From an uncultured Collinsella sp. (GTDB taxonomy: Bacteria; Actinomycetota; Coriobacteriia; Coriobacteriales; Coriobacteriaceae), in assembly GCA_902494035.1 (NCBI GenBank), contig CABURV010000038.1:1-17301 (forward strand): a DNA stretch of 17,301 nucleotides, written 5' to 3'. Each line of letters opens with the position of its first letter. Position 1 is the stretch's first letter. Shown here piece by piece: positions 13,985 to 17,301 of the stretch. Position numbers and translations under genes: made by a program. The notes under the pieces were generated by a model. The model was not told the DNA's origin, did not search any database, and saw only the letters and a program-made list of their open reading frames with translations.

Positions 13985-15199
13985 ATGTCACAAGTTTCTA
14001 ACACCTCGTTTACAACGACGGTTTCATCAAACGCCATGGCCGTGGTGGACTATCTGTCCAAAAGCATGATGTCGGCGCTGCCGTTTATTGTCTGCGCGGC
14101 GTTGTTCCGCACCGTCGCCGTCATTATGGGCGAAGGCATGCTGGGCCTGTGGTCGGCCGATTCCGAAATCTATCGCCTGTTCTACAGTTGGCTCTATAAC
14201 GCCGGCTACTACTTTTTGCCCATCTATCTTGGTTGGGCGGCTGCCCGCCAGCTCGGTTGCTCGGAACAACTGGGCATGATGCTGGGCGGCGTATTGATTG
14301 CGCCCGATCTGCTTAAGCTCGTCGATGCCGCATCGACGGCGGGGGCATCGATGACTTCCGTGTATGGTCTGCTTCCCGCGCCGGTCAACGATTACACGAC
14401 GACTGTTATTCCGATTCTCATCTCGGTGCCCGTGCTATGGCGAGTGGAGTGTTTCTTTCAGCGCGTTATCCCTAAGGCCGTGGCGTTTTCGTTCGTTCCG
14501 TTTGCAACCATGCTCGTCATGGTTCCGGTTTCGCTGTGTATCACGGCGCCGGCGGGCAGCTATCTGGGCATGCTGTTGGGCCAGCTTATGTTTATGCTTG
14601 GCAATTCCGGTGGCATCGTGTCGCTGCTCACGCTCATGGGGCTTGCCGCGGGTTGGGAGTTTCTTAAGATCGCGGGCGTCAGCAACGTTGTCCTATCGCT
14701 CGCCTATGCGCAGTTTATGAGTGTGGGAACGGATTCGTGCATCCTGATCGCCGCGACGATGGCAACGTTTGCCGTTTGGGGCATGCCCTTTGGTGCGTCG
14801 CTTCGCGTTGCGGATAAGGACGAGAAGGCCCTCATGCTGGGCTATTCGATCTCGGGCGTGCTTGGTGGCGTAAGTGAGCCGGCGCTGTACGGTTGCGGCT
14901 TTAAATATGGCAGGTGCCTGACGTGCATGGCCATTGGCGGCGCCGTCGGAGGCCTTGTTGCGGCCGTGGGCCACGTTACGGCCTATACCATCGGTATGAC
15001 GAATGTCCTCATGGTCATTGGTTTTGCCACGGGCGGCATCTCGAACCTGCTATGGTGCTGTGCTGCCGGCGGTGTGGCATTTGCGGTGTCTGCGGCGCTG
15101 AGCTGCTGCTTTGGCGTGGTGCCGGCGAAGGGGCAGGCGGCAGAAGACGGAGCCGATTCACCCGAAACCTCGAAGAGCGTGGCCGAAGTAAGCGCGTAA
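13985..15199 (+). CDS. Orphan PTS EIIC-like sugar permease domain protein
   Basis: The 404-residue product is a multi-pass membrane protein resembling the EIIC domain of the glucoside/sucrose/trehalose PTS family. Family-like segments are LGMMLGGVLIAPDL (96-109), YTTTVIPILISVPVLW (137-152) and GGVSEPALYG (294-303), which corresponds to the sugar-binding GITEP motif. No EIIB or EIIA domain is fused or encoded nearby, so phosphotransfer would need partners in trans. Where related EIICs have a GVHWG-like motif, this one reads AGVSN (230-234), so that His is not seen. The C-terminal tail (about 385-404) is polar. ATG at 13985 has AAAGG six bases upstream; ATG at 13961 is an alternative. No terminator separates it from accDA, so it may be read with the fab operon. 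The substrate is unknown. Confidence 0.8.
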   Translation: MSQVSNTSFTTTVSSNAMAVVDYLSKSMMSALPFIVCAALFRTVAVIMGEGMLGLWSADSEIYRLFYSWLYNAGYYFLPIYLGWAAARQLGCSEQLGMMLGGVLIAPDLLKLVDAASTAGASMTSVYGLLPAPVNDYTTTVIPILISVPVLWRVECFFQRVIPKAVAFSFVPFATMLVMVPVSLCITAPAGSYLGMLLGQLMFMLGNSGGIVSLLTLMGLAAGWEFLKIAGVSNVVLSLAYAQFMSVGTDSCILIAATMATFAVWGMPFGASLRVADKDEKALMLGYSISGVLGGVSEPALYGCGFKYGRCLTCMAIGGAVGGLVAAVGHVTAYTIGMTNVLMVIGFATGGISNLLWCCAAGGVAFAVSAALSCCFGVVPAKGQAAEDGADSPETSKSVAEVSA

Positions 15200-15202
15200 A
15201 CC

Positions 15203-15233
15203 TGTGCGACACAAGGACGATTCCTTTGCCACA
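15203..15233. repeat. Palindromic repeat copy B, after the EIIC gene
   Basis: AAGGA (15213-15217) pairs with TCCTT (15222-15226) around CGAT, and the outer TGTG and CACA ends are also inverted. It shares the TGTG...GGAC..TTC...CAC layout with copy A (13940-13968), matching about 15 of 25 aligned positions after the shared TGTG. It starts four bases after the EIIC stop codon. Confidence 0.35.
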
Positions 15234-15237
15234 TTCC

Positions 15238-15271
15238 AAGGCCGTGGCCCGTGTGGGTTGCGGCCTTTTTT
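15238..15271 (+). terminator. Intrinsic terminator after the EIIC gene
   Basis: AAGGCCG (15238-15244) pairs with CGGCCTT (15261-15267). The stem continues through three G-U pairs to CCC/GGG around loop GTGT, and a run of six T residues (15266-15271) follows. It should end transcription of the EIIC gene and possibly the whole fab operon. Confidence 0.9.
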
Positions 15272-15298
15272 GTATCTGGGGGATAAAGTGGCTACACT
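15270..15298 (+). promoter_or_regulatory. Candidate promoter for the cation transporter unit
   Basis: TTGTAT (15270-15275) and TACACT (15293-15298) are 17 bases apart, each matching four of six consensus positions. An overlapping TACAAT (15298-15303) is a better -10 box but lacks a partner at proper spacing. The -35 box would begin within the terminator T-run. The remaining leader to 15350 shows no clear regulatory structure. Confidence 0.4.
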
Positions 15299-15350
15299 AC
15301 AATCCGTTTGAGCAATAGATATATAGGTAGTACCGTGGGGGCGGATGTAG

Positions 15351-16505
15351 ATGGTCGAGTGGATTGTTAAGCGTGCGCAGGGCGACCGTGCGCGCGTGGG
15401 CACGTTGACGGGCGTGGTGTGTATTCTCGCCAATGTGGCACTATGCGCTGCAAAGGGCGCAATTGGCGTGCTGTCGGGATCGGTTTCGATCGTGGCGGAT
15501 GCCATGAATAATCTGTCTGATGCCAGCTCGAACATCGTGAGCGTGCTTGGCTTTAAGCTGGCGGGCAAGCCAGCAGACCCCGAGCATCCTTACGGCCACG
15601 GTCGCTACGAGTATCTCTCGGGTCTGGTCGTGGCGGCGCTCGTACTGCTGATCGGCCTTGAGCTTATCAAGTCCTCGGTTGAGCGCGTCATCCACCCCGA
15701 ACCTGTCGAGTTCTCGCTTGCCCTGGTGGCAGTCCTGGCACTTTCGATGGTTGTAAAGCTGTGGATGGCGGCGCTCAACCAAAAGCTCGGCGACCGTATC
15801 GAGTCCGAGACACTGCATGCGACCGCGCAGGATTCCAAGAACGATGTTCTTGCTACGGGCGCCGTGTTAGCGTGCGCAATTGTTTCGCAGGTGACGCACA
15901 TCAATCTTGACGCATGGGTCGGCCTTGCCGTTGGCGCCTATATTGGCTGGAGCGGTTTTGAGCTTATCCAAGATACAGTGAGCCCGCTTTTGGGCCAGGC
16001 GCCCGATCCTAAGCTGGTCAAGCACATTCGAGACAAGATCATGAGCTACCCCGGCGTTTTGGGCGTCCACGATCTGATGGTTCACGATTATGGTCCGGGC
16101 AGGAAGTTCGCAAGCGCTCACGCCGAGATGGCAGCCGAGGCCAGCCCGCTGGAAAGTCACGACACGCTCGATAACATCGAGCAGGCGTTTAGGAACGAAG
16201 ACGGCATGATTGTCACGCTCCATTACGACCCCATCGTGACCGACGATCCCAAGATGGCGAGCATGCGCTTGCGCATCAACGCAATGGCCCAGGAGATCGA
16301 TAGCCGCCTTTCGATTCATGATTTGCGCTGCGTGCCGGGCCCCACGCACACCAACGTGATTTTTGACTGCGTGCGTCCCTCGGATCTGCAGATGAGTGCC
16401 GAAGACTTAAAGCACGCGCTGGCACAACGGGTCGAATCGGAATATCCCAAGTCGATTGCCAAGATTACGATCGACGAAGACTACGTAGGACATACCCACG
16501 AGTAA
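15351..16505 (+). CDS. Cation diffusion facilitator transporter, likely manganese-type
   Basis: CDF proteins are membrane antiporters that export divalent metal ions in exchange for protons. The N-terminal half has about six membrane segments. The metal-site residues appear to be Asn53 and Asp57 in ADAMNNLSD and Asp161 and Asp165 in QDSKND. An Asn-Asp/Asp-Asp set is typical of manganese exporters such as MntE, while zinc exporters carry His in these positions. HPYGHGRYEYLSG (79-91) is a family motif. The 384-residue length exceeds the roughly 300 of simple CDFs; after the usual cytoplasmic dimer domain (about 205-290) an extra C-terminal part of about 90 residues follows. ATG at 15351 has only a weak ribosome binding site (GCGGA, five bases upstream). 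The next gene follows after 39 bases without a terminator. Confidence 0.9.
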   Translation: MVEWIVKRAQGDRARVGTLTGVVCILANVALCAAKGAIGVLSGSVSIVADAMNNLSDASSNIVSVLGFKLAGKPADPEHPYGHGRYEYLSGLVVAALVLLIGLELIKSSVERVIHPEPVEFSLALVAVLALSMVVKLWMAALNQKLGDRIESETLHATAQDSKNDVLATGAVLACAIVSQVTHINLDAWVGLAVGAYIGWSGFELIQDTVSPLLGQAPDPKLVKHIRDKIMSYPGVLGVHDLMVHDYGPGRKFASAHAEMAAEASPLESHDTLDNIEQAFRNEDGMIVTLHYDPIVTDDPKMASMRLRINAMAQEIDSRLSIHDLRCVPGPTHTNVIFDCVRPSDLQMSAEDLKHALAQRVESEYPKSIAKITIDEDYVGHTHE

Positions 16506-16544
16506 GGCTGTGCCGGCAAAGCAGGTTATGCAGAAGGGGAGAGC

Positions 16545-17171
16545 ATGAAGAAGCTGTATCTACTCCGCCACGGTCAGACGGAGTTCAACGTCAAAAAGCT
16601 GGTCCAGGGCCGCTGCGATTCACCGCTGACCGACCTGGGCCGCAAACAAGCGGGAATGGCAGCCGCATGGCTCAAGGGCCACGACGTTGTCCCCGACAAA
16701 GTGGTCTCTTCGCCCTTAGGCCGAGCCATGGACACTGCTCAGCTCGTCGCTACCGAACTCCTCGGCCCGGACGCAGCAGTCGAGCCCTGCGAAGGCATCA
16801 TCGAGCGCTGCTACGGCACCTTCGAAGAAGGCCCCCACGACGCCCTGCCCACTGACGTTTGGGATCCGGGCGAGGACCTGGTCCCCTTTGGAGGAGAGGG
16901 AAGCAAAACGTTGCAAGAACGCATGGTAGCTGCTCTCACCAATCTCATAAGCGCCGAGGGCATCGAAACCCTACTAGCAGTAAGCCACGGCAGCGCCAGC
17001 CGCCAATTCATCAAGGTCGCAGCCCCAGAGGGCTTCGAGCTCCCAGCAAAACTCCCCAACTGCGCCATCATGATCTTCAATTTCGATGAGGCAAAGCCAC
17101 AAGCAGAAGGCGAGCCTCATCAATGTAAGTTCACCCTCCAGCAAATAGTGGACCCCCAACAAAGTCATTAG
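16545..17171 (+). CDS. Histidine phosphatase family protein
   Basis: This belongs to the phosphoglycerate mutase-like histidine phosphatase superfamily. The 208-residue protein has the RHG motif (8-10) with the phospho-acceptor His9, Arg60 in SSPLGRAMDTA, Glu87 and His148 in VSHGS, which together form the active site. Its substrate cannot be read from the sequence; cofactor-type mutase, alpha-ribazole phosphatase and broad phosphatase are all possible. ATG at 16545 follows AAGGGGAGAG. It probably shares a transcript with the cation transporter. In its second half, codons ending in A (CTA, GTA, CCA, ATA) look more frequent than in the neighbouring genes, a weak sign of different composition. 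Confidence 0.9.
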   Translation: MKKLYLLRHGQTEFNVKKLVQGRCDSPLTDLGRKQAGMAAAWLKGHDVVPDKVVSSPLGRAMDTAQLVATELLGPDAAVEPCEGIIERCYGTFEEGPHDALPTDVWDPGEDLVPFGGEGSKTLQERMVAALTNLISAEGIETLLAVSHGSASRQFIKVAAPEGFELPAKLPNCAIMIFNFDEAKPQAEGEPHQCKFTLQQIVDPQQSH

Positions 17172-17242
17172 CCTGAGCGAGCAGAGTTAAGCAGACATCA
17201 ACGTGTCGTCTCCCGAGCTTGGCAGAGGGGCGGCGAAATATA
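17172..17242. other. Short intergenic stretch with no recognised feature
   Basis: Between the histidine phosphatase stop and the palindromic element I see no open reading frame, no convincing terminator and no clear promoter. Any termination may depend on the hairpin at 17272-17294, which lacks a proper T-run. Confidence 0.5.
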
Positions 17243-17301
17243 TTAAGTTTGTCGCGAGTTCCGCACGCAAAGGAAAGCACTTAATGTGCTTTCCGTCTTG
17301 C
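17243..17301. repeat. Left part of the same dispersed palindromic element
   Basis: TTAAGTTTG (17243-17251) is the exact reverse complement of CAAACTTAA at 53-61. Positions 17267-17301 are identical to 1-35, including the hairpin arms GGAAAGCAC (17272-17280) and GTGCTTTCC (17286-17294). The window stops at the end of the hairpin, so the right half is cut off here, just as the left half is cut off at the start of the window. Confidence 0.75.

Noticed and set aside
1..17301. Interpretation as a circular plasmid or phage because both ends match
   Set aside because: There is no replication, partition, integrase or structural gene, and the content is single-copy core metabolism. A repeat at contig ends explains the match better.
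17267..17301. The hairpin at the window end as a simple intrinsic terminator of the histidine phosphatase
   Set aside because: It is followed by GTCTTGC rather than a T-run, and the same sequence occurs at the other window end away from that gene, so a repeat element is the better description. A secondary termination role is not excluded.
1..17301. Search for CRISPR arrays, toxin-antitoxin pairs, tRNA or rRNA genes
   Set aside because: No regularly spaced direct repeats, no paired small genes and no tRNA-like cloverleaf were seen by eye in the gaps between genes.

Overview
The window reads as a chromosomal segment from a high-GC Gram-positive gut bacterium of the class Coriobacteriia, most likely Collinsella or a close relative. 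That placement rests on overall character: G/C-rich third positions, a ribosomal cluster using TTG starts, a low-GC-Gram-positive-style fatty acid operon in a high-GC genome, and gut-type dispersed palindromes. It is an inference from memory, not a database match.

Layout. Positions 1-61 hold the right part of a palindromic repeat element, followed by a terminator for an unseen upstream gene. A str-type ribosomal operon follows on the + strand (rpsL, rpsG, fusA, rpsJ; 295-3707). It has a clear promoter at 173-201 and a very strong terminator at 3729-3769. There is no tuf gene, and rpsJ is cut off from the rest of an S10 operon. A biotin-protein ligase (birA, - strand, 3823-4599) is divergent from a ten-gene fatty acid synthesis operon on the + strand (4776-13944): fabH, acpP, fabK, fabD, fabG, fabF, accB, fabZ, accC and a fused accD-accA. 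The 176-bp intergenic region between them carries two near-identical 18-bp sites that look like operators. An orphan PTS EIIC-like membrane protein (13985-15199) follows, with loosely related palindromic repeats on both sides, then a terminator. A cation diffusion facilitator (15351-16505) and a histidine phosphatase (16545-17171) form a last small unit. The window ends in the left part of the same palindromic element that opens it.

How the genes work together. The acc genes supply malonyl-CoA: AccB carries biotin attached by BirA, AccC carboxylates it, and the AccDA fusion transfers the carboxyl group to acetyl-CoA. FabD loads malonate onto AcpP, FabH starts chains, and FabF, FabG, FabZ and FabK run the elongation cycle. 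Every type II FAS step up to saturated acyl-ACP is encoded here. No isomerase or dehydratase for unsaturated chains (FabA, FabM) and no FabT/FapR-like regulator is present in the window.

Most of the window is ordinary core metabolism. I see no defence system, CRISPR array, integrase, transposase, tRNA or rRNA. The points most worth a second look are the split palindromic element at both ends, the paired operator-like sites before fabH, the natural Arg88 in ribosomal protein S12, the accD-accA fusion lacking the usual alpha-subunit N-terminus, and the orphan EIIC.
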